DNA of 48,030 nt from an uncultured Lachnospiraceae bacterium (GCA_902775485.1 CACYMJ010000002.1:1-48030); one strand, 5' to 3'. Positions 1 through 8,196 are shown, counted from the stretch's first letter. Notes: generated by a model from the letters alone, not told the origin. Program-made: numbers and translations.

Positions 1-148
1 CTCCTTGATTAGTTTTTTTCGTCGAAAACATTGTATCAAAGATTGATGGGTTACTCTCTTTATTTTATTTGTGAACCAACTAAAGGTTTACTCTATTCAG
101 TATTGTTTGAGCCTCAAATACAAGTATGCTTTAATACGTTATTCTTGT
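1..148. other. AT-rich stretch with no supported gene
   Basis: This stretch is clearly richer in A and T than the genes that follow. I see no reading frame with a ribosome site or a recognisable product. A 63-codon open frame crossing positions 71-262 runs through a terminator hairpin and a tRNA remnant, so it is not believed. The stretch is probably the old flank downstream of the tRNA-His locus, on the outer side of the island described below. Confidence 0.5.
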
Positions 149-181
149 AAAAAGCCCCTGCAAACGTTGTATTTACAGGGG
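149..181 (-). terminator. Intrinsic terminator, duplicated tRNA-His terminator
   Basis: On the minus strand CCCCTGTAAAT pairs with GTTTGCAGGGG (two G-U pairs) around a 5-nt loop and is followed by five T. It lies about 75 bp past the fructokinase stop, so it is positioned to end the sugar operon. It sits beside a tRNA-His 3'-end remnant exactly as a similar hairpin sits beside the intact tRNA-His at 8195-8225. It therefore looks like a tRNA terminator now used by the island operon. Confidence 0.7.
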
Positions 182-189
182 TTCTTCAA

Positions 190-208
190 AGGGTGGATAG
201 TGGGACTC
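190..208 (-). repeat. tRNA-His 3'-end remnant, island attachment repeat (distal end)
   Basis: AGGGTGGATAGTGGGACTC is identical to positions 8236-8254, which is the acceptor end and part of the T arm of the intact tRNA-His on the minus strand. Homology continues for four more bases with one mismatch and then stops, so only the 3' end of a tRNA is present. Both copies are in the same orientation. A short direct repeat of a tRNA 3' end is the usual footprint of a tRNA-targeting tyrosine-recombinase element. Confidence 0.75.
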
Positions 209-258
209 AAACAAAACAACCGTTTTTCGATATCCATCGTCATTAAGATCCTTTCGTT

Positions 259-1248
259 CTAACGCCTTGTTCTGATAAGCTCTTCTATCTCATCTTTCTC
301 CGGCATTACATAAAGCGCGCCTCTTCTGGTCGTTATAATGGATGCTGCCGCGTTCGCAAAGATCAGCATTTTCTCAAGATCGTCCGCAGTAAGATCATCA
401 AGCCCCTTTTGGCATATATCGTGAAGAATGCATCCGTTAAACGTATCGCCTGCGCCGGTCGTCTCGATCGTATCTTCCTGCAGGAACGGATCGGCACTTG
501 CCATCACGTAATCCGAAGACGAAGCATCCTTCCTGTAAAAAGCCATGCTGCCGTTCTTTCCGAGTGATACGGTCACAAGACGAGTCGGGTATCTGTTCAA
601 TATCCACTTAACACCGTCAGCATAGTCGTCCGTTCCGGTCAGCCATTGTATCTCATTATCGGATATCTTGAGGATATCACAATACTCGAGTCCTTTTAAT
701 ACCTGTTCTCTGGCCTCATCCATGCTGTCCCACAACGGCTCTCTTATATTCGGATCAAACGATATGAGCGCTTTTGCCGCCTTTGCCTGTTCAAGGGCAA
801 ACAGCGTTGCAGCCCTTACGACCGGATGAGTCATCGACAAAGTCCCGAAGTGAAATATCTTCGAATTCCTGATCATGTCCGCATCAACTTCATCTTTATC
901 AAGCATCATGTCCGCGCCCGGATTCCTGTAGAAGGAAAAATCACGGTCGCCGTCTTCAAATGTTTTGACAAAAGCAAGCGTCGTGCGAACGTCCTTGTCA
1001 ATAACAAGTCCTTTGGTGTCGATCCCGACCTCTTCAAGAACACTCTTTAATTCGTGGCCGAAAATATCATCGCCCACTTTTCCTATAAAACCGACTCTGT
1101 GGCCGAGCTTTTTAAGCATCGACAGAACATTACACGGAGCTCCTCCGGGGTTGGCTTCATACAGCACATTTCCCTGGCCGCTTCTTCCGTTATCTGTCAT
1201 ATCGATCAGCAGTTCTCCGAGAGCTGCCACATCGTATCCACGTTCCAT
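259..1248 (-). CDS. PfkB-family fructokinase
   Basis: Probable ATP-dependent fructokinase making fructose 6-phosphate in the cytoplasm. The chosen start gives 329 residues, the usual size for ScrK-type kinases. An early GELLIDM segment and the NPGGAPCNV motif are typical of fructokinases. The C-terminal PfkB signature GAGDTFNG contains the catalytic base Asp268. The start at 1248 is chosen because GGAGG lies 5 nt upstream; an in-frame ATG at 1272 would overlap the previous gene. The isomerase stop at 1250 is 1 nt before this start, so translation is probably coupled. As last gene of the sugar operon it would phosphorylate the ketose made by the isomerase. A kinase for another ketose, including sulfofructose, cannot be excluded. 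Confidence 0.85.
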   Translation of the reverse strand: MERGYDVAALGELLIDMTDNGRSGQGNVLYEANPGGAPCNVLSMLKKLGHRVGFIGKVGDDIFGHELKSVLEEVGIDTKGLVIDKDVRTTLAFVKTFEDGDRDFSFYRNPGADMMLDKDEVDADMIRNSKIFHFGTLSMTHPVVRAATLFALEQAKAAKALISFDPNIREPLWDSMDEAREQVLKGLEYCDILKISDNEIQWLTGTDDYADGVKWILNRYPTRLVTVSLGKNGSMAFYRKDASSSDYVMASADPFLQEDTIETTGAGDTFNGCILHDICQKGLDDLTADDLEKMLIFANAAASIITTRRGALYVMPEKDEIEELIRTRR

Positions 1249-1249
1249 T

Positions 1250-2515
1250 TCATCCTCCGTCCGCAAACGCATCCGTATACATTATATCTCTTTTTTTAAC
1301 TGCAATAGCAATAGAATATTCAGGTTTTTTTACATAAGGTATCAACATCGCCTGAAAAGCGTGATACAGATCTGGCTTCCCGGGCCAAACAGTCGCTATC
1401 ACATGATTTTCGCGATCGAGCTGATGAAACCATGACCCTTTTTCGTGATCGATAACGATCTCGTCCAGATATTTCATGAACATCGCGTAATCATCACAAT
1501 ACCTGTCTTTGCCGGTAATCCTGTAAAGAGTCGATGACGTGTTGATCGCTTCCGCAAGCGTCCAGTGCATCCTGTCATGTACAACAGGAGCCCCTTCCCA
1601 GTCGGTTGTATAGCACAGGCCCTCGGCACCGTCGCTATTCCACGCATCTTTTACGGCTCGATCATACAGCTTTTCCGCCGATTCAATATATTTCGCCGCC
1701 CGGTCATCGTCCCTGTCATATGTAGACAGCGCCCACTGAACTATCAGCCTTGCCCACTCTATACCGTGTCCCGGCGTTGCGCCAAAAGGCTTGAACTGAT
1801 CATCGGGCTTGTCCCTGTTAAGGTACAGGCATGGCTTCCAGTCGCTCGTAAAATGCTCTGGGATCCTCCAATGATTTTCACCTGCCCACTCGATGATGCG
1901 GTCTATTATACGGCCTGCGCGGACTCTGTATTTTTCATCGCAGGTAACATCCGCCGCCGCAAGAAACGCCTCAACCGAATGCATATTTGCGTTAACCCCG
2001 CGGTACTCGGACAGGACCATAAACTGCGTATCATATGTATCAGCCGAAAGCCCCTCCTTCTCATTCCAGAAAAAGCGGTCATACACATCAAGCGCATCCT
2101 CAAGAAGCTCCTGCGCTCCTGGCCTTTTGGCAAGAAGTGCCGAAGTCGCGGCAAGTATGACAAACGCATGTGCGTAGCACTGCTTTCCGGGAATTATGTC
2201 AGAAGATGTTATTCCCGCATACCAGCCGCCGTTTGCATCGTCGTGCAGCTCCCCCGTAAGACCTCTTATCGCCGCATCAGCAAGCTTATCACAACCGTTG
2301 ATCCCCAAAAGAGCGCCTATGCTGTACACATGAGCCATGCGCGAGGTGATCCACGTCTGTCTCGGCCTGTCTGTAAGCGGGGCGGCATCATCTCCGAGAT
2401 AGTACGAAGATCCGCCCGGGGCGGGAAAGTTTTTTCCGAATCGCAGAAGATCTTTTGCCTGCGACATCAGAAACTCCATGTTTGATTTGGTATCGATCAT
2501 GTATTTATCATTCAT
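1250..2515 (-). CDS. AGE-family aldose-ketose isomerase, YihS-like
   Basis: Cytoplasmic (alpha/alpha)6-barrel sugar isomerase of the N-acylglucosamine 2-epimerase superfamily, 421 residues from the chosen start (E. coli YihS is about 413). From memory it follows YihS along its length: TWITSRMAHVYS, EYRGVNANMHSVEAFL, FGATPGHGIEWARL and TTDWEGAPVV have close YihS counterparts. These include the barrel-lining Arg and the conserved histidines. YihS-type enzymes interconvert mannose, fructose and glucose, and sulfoquinovose with sulfofructose. With the fructokinase next door, mannose to fructose is the simplest role. Start at 2515 (MNDKYM) because upstream in-frame ATGs run into a hairpin and the binding-protein gene; its ribosome site (GAGTGAG) is weak. 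No sulfolactaldehyde-forming aldolase is nearby, which argues against sulfoglycolysis. Confidence 0.82.
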   Translation of the reverse strand: MNDKYMIDTKSNMEFLMSQAKDLLRFGKNFPAPGGSSYYLGDDAAPLTDRPRQTWITSRMAHVYSIGALLGINGCDKLADAAIRGLTGELHDDANGGWYAGITSSDIIPGKQCYAHAFVILAATSALLAKRPGAQELLEDALDVYDRFFWNEKEGLSADTYDTQFMVLSEYRGVNANMHSVEAFLAAADVTCDEKYRVRAGRIIDRIIEWAGENHWRIPEHFTSDWKPCLYLNRDKPDDQFKPFGATPGHGIEWARLIVQWALSTYDRDDDRAAKYIESAEKLYDRAVKDAWNSDGAEGLCYTTDWEGAPVVHDRMHWTLAEAINTSSTLYRITGKDRYCDDYAMFMKYLDEIVIDHEKGSWFHQLDRENHVIATVWPGKPDLYHAFQAMLIPYVKKPEYSIAIAVKKRDIMYTDAFADGG

Positions 2516-2542
2516 ATTCTCACTCGATCCGTCATTAATAAA

Positions 2543-2576
2543 TTTAGGTCCGACACGTGTTCGCATCGGACCTAAA
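2543..2576 (-). terminator. Intercistronic hairpin after the sugar-binding protein gene
   Basis: An 11-bp perfect inverted repeat (TTTAGGTCCGA with TCGGACCTAAA) around a 12-nt loop lies 12 bp after the binding-protein stop. On the minus strand it is followed by TTTATTAATG, a weak T tract. It probably allows partial termination or protects the 3' end of the transport mRNA, keeping the binding protein more abundant than the two enzymes downstream. Confidence 0.65.
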
Positions 2577-2588
2577 ACATAACAGTTA

Positions 2589-3752
2589 CTACTTAAGCAA
2601 TGCCATACGATCAGGATCGTCCGCAAATACCTCTTTCTCGTTGTCCTTTGTTACGACTACGGGATCAAGCTCATAGATGGGAACTTCGATCTTGCCGTTG
2701 TCAGTCTTAACATCCGTTGAAGGCATTCCGTTACCTGCCTGGAGAGAATTGATGATCTCTACAGTCTTGGCAACAAGATCCTTGGTGGGCTTTGCAACCG
2801 TACAATACTGCTTGCCCTGCCATACCCATTCAACTGATTCGTTTTCAGCATCAAGACCTGTTACTACAGGGTTGGGCTGTCCTGCATCTTCACATGATGT
2901 GATGATGGCTCTTGCAATACCATCGTTGGGAGAAAGAACACCGTCGATCTCCTTGTCTGAATAGTTACCTGCAAGAAGTGAATCCATACGCTTCTGAGCC
3001 TTGGAATTGTCCCAGTCCTCTGTTGCGCACTGCGTAAAATCAGTCTGTCCTGATACGATCACGATATTGCCTGCATCGATCTCAGGCTGAAGAACCGACA
3101 TAGCTCCGGTAAAGAAGTTGGGTGCATTCGGGTCTGCGGGGCCGCCGCCGAAAAGTTCTACATTGTAAGGAGCATCACCCTTTAATGCTTTAAGGCCGTC
3201 AAGAAGTGCCTGGCCCTGCATTACACCCGTACGTACGCTTCCGAACTGAACAACACCGTCAACCGCTTCCGTGTTCTCGATCAGTCTGTCGTAACCAATA
3301 ACGTATACACCTGCTGCCTTTGCCTTCTCAAGAACGCTGCCAAGCTGTGTTCCGTCGATAGGACCTACAACGATGACTTTTGCACCGTTTTCTATCATTG
3401 ACTCGATCTGTTGCTGCTGCTGAGGAACCTTCTGGTCTGCAGCCTGAACGATGGGGTTGTAACCTGCAGCCGAAAGCTGCTCTGCGAACATTGTCTCAGC
3501 TTCTTTCCAGTTCTGTGTTCCGAGCCAGGGAAGTGAGATACCGATCGTTGCACCGGCTTCAAAGCCTGCGCCTACTGCATCTGCTGATGCATCTGCTGAC
3601 GTATCCGCTGCCGCATCTGCTGTTTCTGTCTTTTCTTCAGTTGCTGCCGGAGCACTTGCCGGTGCTCCCTCACGTGATGATCCGCATGCCGTAAGAGCCG
3701 ACATTGCAAGGACTGCTGAAAGAACCAGCGTCATAACTCTTTTCTTTTGCAT
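2589..3752 (-). CDS. chvE: ChvE-like multiple-sugar ABC transporter substrate-binding lipoprotein
   Basis: Membrane-anchored extracytoplasmic sugar receptor, 387 residues. A signal peptide ends in the lipobox LTAC (Cys near residue 24), followed by an Ala/Glu/Thr-rich linker of about 45 residues. The peripla_BP type 1 fold follows, with ChvE hallmarks: repeated Gln (QQQQQIESMI), GPIDGTQL, and GYDRLIENTEAV matching the ChvE AYDRLI segment. Start at 3752 is fixed by AGGAGG 6 nt upstream; an in-frame ATG farther upstream would precede a poor leader. It is third in the transporter set after the ATPase and permease. ChvE relatives bind glucose, galactose, xylose, arabinose or mannose-type monosaccharides; the exact sugar is inferred only from the isomerase and kinase downstream. 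Confidence 0.9.
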   Translation of the reverse strand: MQKKRVMTLVLSAVLAMSALTACGSSREGAPASAPAATEEKTETADAAADTSADASADAVGAGFEAGATIGISLPWLGTQNWKEAETMFAEQLSAAGYNPIVQAADQKVPQQQQQIESMIENGAKVIVVGPIDGTQLGSVLEKAKAAGVYVIGYDRLIENTEAVDGVVQFGSVRTGVMQGQALLDGLKALKGDAPYNVELFGGGPADPNAPNFFTGAMSVLQPEIDAGNIVIVSGQTDFTQCATEDWDNSKAQKRMDSLLAGNYSDKEIDGVLSPNDGIARAIITSCEDAGQPNPVVTGLDAENESVEWVWQGKQYCTVAKPTKDLVAKTVEIINSLQAGNGMPSTDVKTDNGKIEVPIYELDPVVVTKDNEKEVFADDPDRMALLK

Positions 3753-3836
3753 AATAATCCTCCTAGATTTAAGCAATTGATGATAATACTTTTATTGGGA
3801 CCGAACCGGCAGCGCTACCCGTTCGGGTACCTCACA

Positions 3837-5027
3837 TTATTTGGACTTTGCCGAGCCGCGTCCGGATCTCTTGTTATAAACATCGAACGTGACCGCAAGA
3901 AGAAGCACGAGGCCTTTTATAACCTGAGTCTTATCCGCTCCGACTCCCATGAGCATCAGGCCGTTGTTAAGAACTGCCATGACCATACCACCGACCATTG
4001 TTGCAAGTATCGTTCCGACACCGCCTGATACCGCAGCTCCTCCGATGAATACCGATGCGATCGCATCCATCTCCCATGATGTTCCATCTGCGGGACCGGC
4101 TGCCGTTGATCTTCCCACAAAGAGAATACCGGCTACCGCTGACAGCATGGACATGTTCATCATGGTCAGGAAATATGTCTTGCTGACATTTACACCCGAC
4201 AATGCTGCAGCGCTCTTGTTACCGCCTACAGCGTATACATGGCGTCCGAACATGGTCTTCTGGGTGATGATATGGTACAGGATAACAAGTATCAGAAGGA
4301 TCACGCCGGGGATCGGGAATGATGTTCCGACACGTCCCGAGCCGAACAGCCATGTAAAGTATCCGATCACTGCCGAGATGATGGCGATCCTTACAATGAC
4401 AGTCCACAGCGGTGCTCTGTCACCCGAAAGGCTTGCCGACTGCCTGTACTTCTTCATTTCAAATACTATGAACACTATGATCCCGATCAGTCCGAGAAGG
4501 AGTGTTGAGTTGTTCATACCGGTAAATGCGGGACCCCACTCTGGAAGGTAACCTGCACCGAAAAATCTAAGTTCATCCGGAGCCGGAACAGAGATGGATC
4601 TTGATATCCAGATGACAGCTCCGCGAAACATCATCATGCTGCCAAGGGTAGTGATGAATCCGGGGATTCCGAGCTTTGCCAGGAAAAATCCGTTCCATGC
4701 GCCAGCAAGCGCTCCTATAACAAGTGCAACAAGAACCGCCACGTACCAGGGCATGTTAAGATCATGTGCCGCTTTGGCCATTACCATTCCGGCAAATCCC
4801 GCAACGCTTCCGACCGACAGATCGATCTGTCCTATGACTATTACCATGAGCATTCCGAGAGCCAGAACGAGAACGTATGCATTACCTGATAACAAGTTCT
4901 GGAAGTTGGATGATGTCAGCATCCTTCCGTCCGAGATGATGTTAAATACTATTATGAGTGCTGCGAGAGCCAGAACCATTGTGTACTGGCGCAGGTCTGC
5001 GCCGAGAATCTGTTTTATACGCTGCAT
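3837..5027 (-). CDS. gguB: Multiple-sugar ABC transporter permease, GguB/MmsB type
   Basis: Integral membrane permease of the ribose/xylose/ChvE class, 396 residues, with about ten hydrophobic segments. The BPD_transp_2 signature is clear in IVIGQIDLSVGSVAGFAG near residues 63-80. The long loop around residues 160-220 and the larger size distinguish the GguB/MmsB branch from RbsC (about 320 residues). It would pair with itself or a second copy in the membrane and with the double-domain ATPase encoded just upstream. Spacing to the ATPase gene is 59 bp and to the binding-protein gene 84 bp. An AAAGGG-type ribosome site precedes the start. Confidence 0.9.
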   Translation of the reverse strand: MQRIKQILGADLRQYTMVLALAALIIVFNIISDGRMLTSSNFQNLLSGNAYVLVLALGMLMVIVIGQIDLSVGSVAGFAGMVMAKAAHDLNMPWYVAVLVALVIGALAGAWNGFFLAKLGIPGFITTLGSMMMFRGAVIWISRSISVPAPDELRFFGAGYLPEWGPAFTGMNNSTLLLGLIGIIVFIVFEMKKYRQSASLSGDRAPLWTVIVRIAIISAVIGYFTWLFGSGRVGTSFPIPGVILLILVILYHIITQKTMFGRHVYAVGGNKSAAALSGVNVSKTYFLTMMNMSMLSAVAGILFVGRSTAAGPADGTSWEMDAIASVFIGGAAVSGGVGTILATMVGGMVMAVLNNGLMLMGVGADKTQVIKGLVLLLAVTFDVYNKRSGRGSAKSK

Positions 5028-5086
5028 TTTTTTATCCCTTTCTTCTGTGTATTAAGCAAACAGTCAGTCAACGGTATGTTCAGTCA

Positions 5087-6631
5087 TCACCCCGACGTAA
5101 CCGTCATTCTCTTCATAAGCGACTCCTGATCGGCCTCCGAGGCCATAAGTTCTCCGGTTATCGAACCTTCAAATATCGTGTATATCCGATCTACCACTCC
5201 GAGCAGTTCCGGAAGTTCCGAAGATACCATTATCACCGCCTTACCCTGTGCGGCGAGTTCATGTATGATCTTGTATATCTCGTACTTTGCTCCGACATCT
5301 ATTCCTCTGGTCGGCTCATCGAGGATCAGCACATCGGGTTCGGTGAACAGCCATTTTGACAGGACGACCTTCTGCTGATTTCCGCCCGATAATGTGTTGA
5401 CACCGACATCGACATTCGCACACTTCACACGAAGCGTCTTGCAGTATTCCTCCGCCTCAGAAAGCTCCATATCCGAATCAAGAAGCCCTCTTGACGTGAT
5501 CTTTTTCAGATCGGCTGATACGACTGTCTTGCGTATCGTATCAAGAAGATTGAGCCCGAGATTCTTACGGTCTTCCGGCACATATGCGATGCCGTTCTTA
5601 ATAGCCGCCTCCACTGAATTAAGTGTTACTTCCTTACCCTTGATCCTGATCTTTCCGCCTCGGTATATCCCATAGTTTTTTCCAAAGATCGATCTCATCA
5701 GTTCCGTTCTTCCGGCGCCCATAAGTCCGGCAAATCCAACGATCTCTCCCGCACGCACATAGAATGAGGAATTCTTGCAGACCATTCTGCCTTCAACTTC
5801 GGGATCCTCAACACACCAGTCGGACACTTCAAATATCACTTCACCCGGATTGGATTCATGCTCGGGATATCTGTTATCTATCGAACGGCCTACCATCGAG
5901 CGGATTATCTTGTTCTCATCAACGGCACCGGCAACCACTTCATAGCTGTCCACCGTATGCCCGTCTCTTATTACCGTGACTGCATCGGAAATCGCTGCGA
6001 TCTCATTCAGTTTATGTGAGATCATGATGCAGGTTATCCCGTTCTTCTTCAGACCTCTCATAAGATTTAACAGATTCGCCGAATCATCTTCGTTAAGTGC
6101 CGATGTCGGCTCATCAAGGATCAGGAGCTTGACGTTTTTCGAGAGCGCTTTTGCGATCTCCACAAGCTGCTGCTGTCCTACTCCGAGATGTTTGATCAGC
6201 GTGTCGGGATTAAGCGACAGCCCCACCTTGTCAAGAAGATCCACCGTACGTTTTCTCTCTTCGTTCCAGTCGATAAGGCCGTTTCTTGTTATCTCATTTC
6301 CCATGAAGATATTCTCCGTTATCGACAGTTCGGGGATCATCGTCAGTTCCTGATGGATTATCGCTATACCGGCCTGCTCCGATTCCTTAATGTTCTTAAA
6401 CTTTGCCTCTTTGTCGTCGAACAGTATCTTTCCATCATATGTTCCGTAAGGATATACTCCCGACAGAACCTTCATCAGGGTTGATTTTCCCGCACCGTTC
6501 TCGCCGCAGATCGAGTGGATCGAATCCCTGGCGACTGTAAGGGTAACATCATCAAGTGCCTTTACCCCGGGGAATTCCTTGGTTATGCCTCTCATTTCGA
6601 GGATCAAAGGATTCTCATTCATATCAGCCAT
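5087..6631 (-). CDS. gguA: Multiple-sugar ABC transporter ATPase, GguA/MmsA type
   Basis: Cytoplasmic ATPase with two ABC domains in one chain, 514 residues. Domain 1 has Walker A GENGAGKST (about residues 40-48), signature LGVGQQQLVEIAKAL and Walker B LLILDEPTSAL. Domain 2 has a degenerate Walker A (GLMGAGRTE), signature LSGGNQQKVVLSKWL and Walker B VLILDEPTRGIDVG. This asymmetric pair is normal for RbsA/GguA ATPases. It powers sugar uptake with the permease and ChvE-like receptor. AAGGAGG lies only 2 nt before the annotated ATG; the second ATG (MNENP, position 6622) would be 11 nt away, so the exact start is open. It begins 15 bp after the ROK gene. Confidence 0.92.
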   Translation of the reverse strand: MADMNENPLILEMRGITKEFPGVKALDDVTLTVARDSIHSICGENGAGKSTLMKVLSGVYPYGTYDGKILFDDKEAKFKNIKESEQAGIAIIHQELTMIPELSITENIFMGNEITRNGLIDWNEERKRTVDLLDKVGLSLNPDTLIKHLGVGQQQLVEIAKALSKNVKLLILDEPTSALNEDDSANLLNLMRGLKKNGITCIMISHKLNEIAAISDAVTVIRDGHTVDSYEVVAGAVDENKIIRSMVGRSIDNRYPEHESNPGEVIFEVSDWCVEDPEVEGRMVCKNSSFYVRAGEIVGFAGLMGAGRTELMRSIFGKNYGIYRGGKIRIKGKEVTLNSVEAAIKNGIAYVPEDRKNLGLNLLDTIRKTVVSADLKKITSRGLLDSDMELSEAEEYCKTLRVKCANVDVGVNTLSGGNQQKVVLSKWLFTEPDVLILDEPTRGIDVGAKYEIYKIIHELAAQGKAVIMVSSELPELLGVVDRIYTIFEGSITGELMASEADQESLMKRMTVTSG

Positions 6632-6646
6632 TTCCTCCTTACGTAT

Positions 6647-7864
6647 TTATTGAACTCTTACGGTCAAAAACTCACTCGGTCGTGATAATACCTTGTCCGT
6701 TGCTATCGCCGCCGCTCCGTAAAGCGTCGGGTCTATCTTCAGTTCGCTCATCTTGATCGTGACTTCTTCGAACAGCTCCGGTATCGCTCTCTCCCTGACC
6801 GTCTCTGTTATCACCGGCAGAAGTATGTCTCCCGCTTTCGACATCACGTCTCCGATCACTATGATGTCGGGATTGTATGAATTAATCAGGCTCACACATC
6901 CGTATGCGATATATTTGCCCACCTGCTTGAGCAGCTTTAATGCGTCGTGATCTCCTTCTCTTGCCGCGGAGAATATAAGCTCATATTCCTCGCTTCTCTT
7001 ATGCCTGCTCTTCTTAAACAGCTGGGGCAGCTCCTGCTTTGCTCTTTGCAGGAGCACCGGAGTCGAGGCAAAAAGCTCCAGACATCCGTAGTTTCCGCAC
7101 TCGCATCTCGGACCGTTTATATCAAGACTGATATGTCCGATCTCACTTGCCGCTCCCTGCTTGCCGAGAAGAAGACTGTCTTCGACGACGATGCCCGAAC
7201 CTACACCTTCTCCGACAAGCATGTATGCCAGAGAGTTGATCGGTTTGTCGTGGTTTCCGAACCACCACTCGGCCATGGCGCCGGCATTTGCATCCTGTTC
7301 TATGAACACCGGTTTGTTGAACTCATTTTCAAATTCGTCCACAAAGCTGATATCATGCCATGCCGAAGACAGCCTTGATATGATCGCTATCCGCCCGCGG
7401 TGCCTTAAGTACGGCCCCGGTACGGCCATTCCTATCGCCAGGACATTTTCATACTCGTCAAGAAGTTCATGGATATCCTTCTTCATATCCGTAAGTACTT
7501 CCCGCGGATCGTCGTTCATGTCGAATTCCTTCTCCCTCTGTTTGTAGAGCTTGCCGGAAATATCAAACACTGCGGCGGTGTATACGTATCTGGAAAACTT
7601 GACCGCGATAACAAGGTTGTTCTTTGTATTAAGCTTAAGTCCGATCGCTCTCCTGTTTCCGTTTCCTTTTATGATCCCGGACTCGGAAAGGACTCCCGAA
7701 TCGATAAGTGAAGCCGTGATCTTTGTTATCGATGCCTGCGTAAGGCCGGTCGCCTTGGCGAGTTCAGCTCTCGAACACACACCCTTCTGATGTATGAGCT
7801 TTACTATGTGGGAGCGGTGTGCTTCGTTCATATCGCTGTTGTTTACGATCGTGTTGTTCTCCAT
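6647..7864 (-). CDS. ROK-family transcriptional regulator
   Basis: Sugar-sensing repressor of the NagC/XylR class, 405 residues. An N-terminal winged helix-turn-helix (about residues 15-65, with SRAELAKATGLTQASITKI) precedes a ROK sugar-kinase-like domain. The ROK zinc site CECGNYGCLE is intact. The upstream DNA carries a strong promoter and three copies of an ATTAACA-like box overlapping the transcription start, so autorepression of the whole operon is likely, relieved by a sugar from this pathway. Start at 7864 is supported by AAGGAG 7 nt upstream. Being the first gene of the operon fits autoregulation. The effector is not readable from sequence. Confidence 0.9.
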   Translation of the reverse strand: MENNTIVNNSDMNEAHRSHIVKLIHQKGVCSRAELAKATGLTQASITKITASLIDSGVLSESGIIKGNGNRRAIGLKLNTKNNLVIAVKFSRYVYTAAVFDISGKLYKQREKEFDMNDDPREVLTDMKKDIHELLDEYENVLAIGMAVPGPYLRHRGRIAIISRLSSAWHDISFVDEFENEFNKPVFIEQDANAGAMAEWWFGNHDKPINSLAYMLVGEGVGSGIVVEDSLLLGKQGAASEIGHISLDINGPRCECGNYGCLELFASTPVLLQRAKQELPQLFKKSRHKRSEEYELIFSAAREGDHDALKLLKQVGKYIAYGCVSLINSYNPDIIVIGDVMSKAGDILLPVITETVRERAIPELFEEVTIKMSELKIDPTLYGAAAIATDKVLSRPSEFLTVRVQ

Positions 7865-7886
7865 ATACAGGCTCCTTGTTTACATT

Positions 7887-7956
7887 TGTTAATTTATTGC
7901 CGATGTTAATTGCTTAACTTTGTTAACATATTATTCCCGGATCATTTTCATGTCAA
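7887..7956 (-). promoter_or_regulatory. Promoter and repeated operator of the ROK sugar operon
   Basis: Minus-strand -35 TTGACA (7951-7956), exact 17-bp spacer, -10 TAATAT (7928-7933). Immediately downstream, GTTAACA (7921-7927), ATTAACA (7904-7910) and ATTAACA (7887-7893) recur with a strict 17-bp step. The first contains the palindrome GTTAAC, and GTTAA (7905-7909) and TTAAC (7914-7918) form an inverted repeat. The boxes cover the start site and leader, where a repressor would block transcription. Confidence 0.8.
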
Positions 7957-7986
7957 TATCCGAAATTCATTTTTATGATTATGCAC

Positions 7987-8025
7987 AAAAAAAGAACATC
8001 GGATTTGTAAAACCCGACGTTCTTT
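7987..8025 (-). terminator. Intrinsic terminator upstream of the sugar operon promoter
   Basis: On the minus strand a 12-bp stem (AAAGAACGTCGG with CCGATGTTCTTT, one G-U pair) around an 11-nt loop is followed by seven T. It lies between the tRNA/integrase side and the sugar promoter, so it would insulate the operon from tRNA read-through. Confidence 0.75.
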
Positions 8026-8196
8026 ATCTCTGCTATGTATGATGCTGGGATTAACAAGAAGGATATACAGCGTATGTCTGGTCATACTACCGCTGATATG
8101 ACACGTCATAACAACAAGTCTATTAAGACTTTGGAGGACGAAAAATCCGCCAAGTTCTGGGATAAAACAGTTGGATACACCTGTTTCAGGCAATAA
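8023..8196 (+). pseudogene. Tyrosine recombinase (integrase) C-terminal fragment
   Basis: An open frame of about 57 codons with no start reads SAMYDAGINKKDIQRMSGHTT and continues to a TAA at 8194-8196. The AGxxxKDIQ...GHTT pattern is the box II region of phage-type integrases, with the conserved His of GH. The position where the nucleophile Tyr is expected (MTRHNNKS) appears to be Asn, so the scrap is probably dead as well as truncated. Everything upstream is lost: a terminator hairpin directly abuts it. It ends 41 bp from the tRNA-His 3' end, the usual place for an island integrase gene. Confidence 0.75.

Noticed and set aside
71-262. 63-residue open frame on the plus strand at the window start
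   Set aside because: It crosses a terminator and a tRNA remnant, has no ribosome site and resembles no known protein.
1249-1272. Upstream ATG at 1272 as fructokinase start
   Set aside because: The extension overlaps the isomerase gene and the GGAGG lies before the ATG at 1248.
1565-2485. Long antisense frame opposite the isomerase gene (306 codons)
   Set aside because: Opposite a clearly homologous gene; no ribosome site or recognisable domain. The same applies to the long frames at 17841-18722, 22748-23872 and 33307-34239.
259-3752. Sulfoquinovose degradation operon
   Set aside because: Only the YihS-like isomerase and a PfkB kinase fit; aldolase, transaldolase, transketolase and dehydrogenase genes are absent, so mannose use is preferred but not proven.
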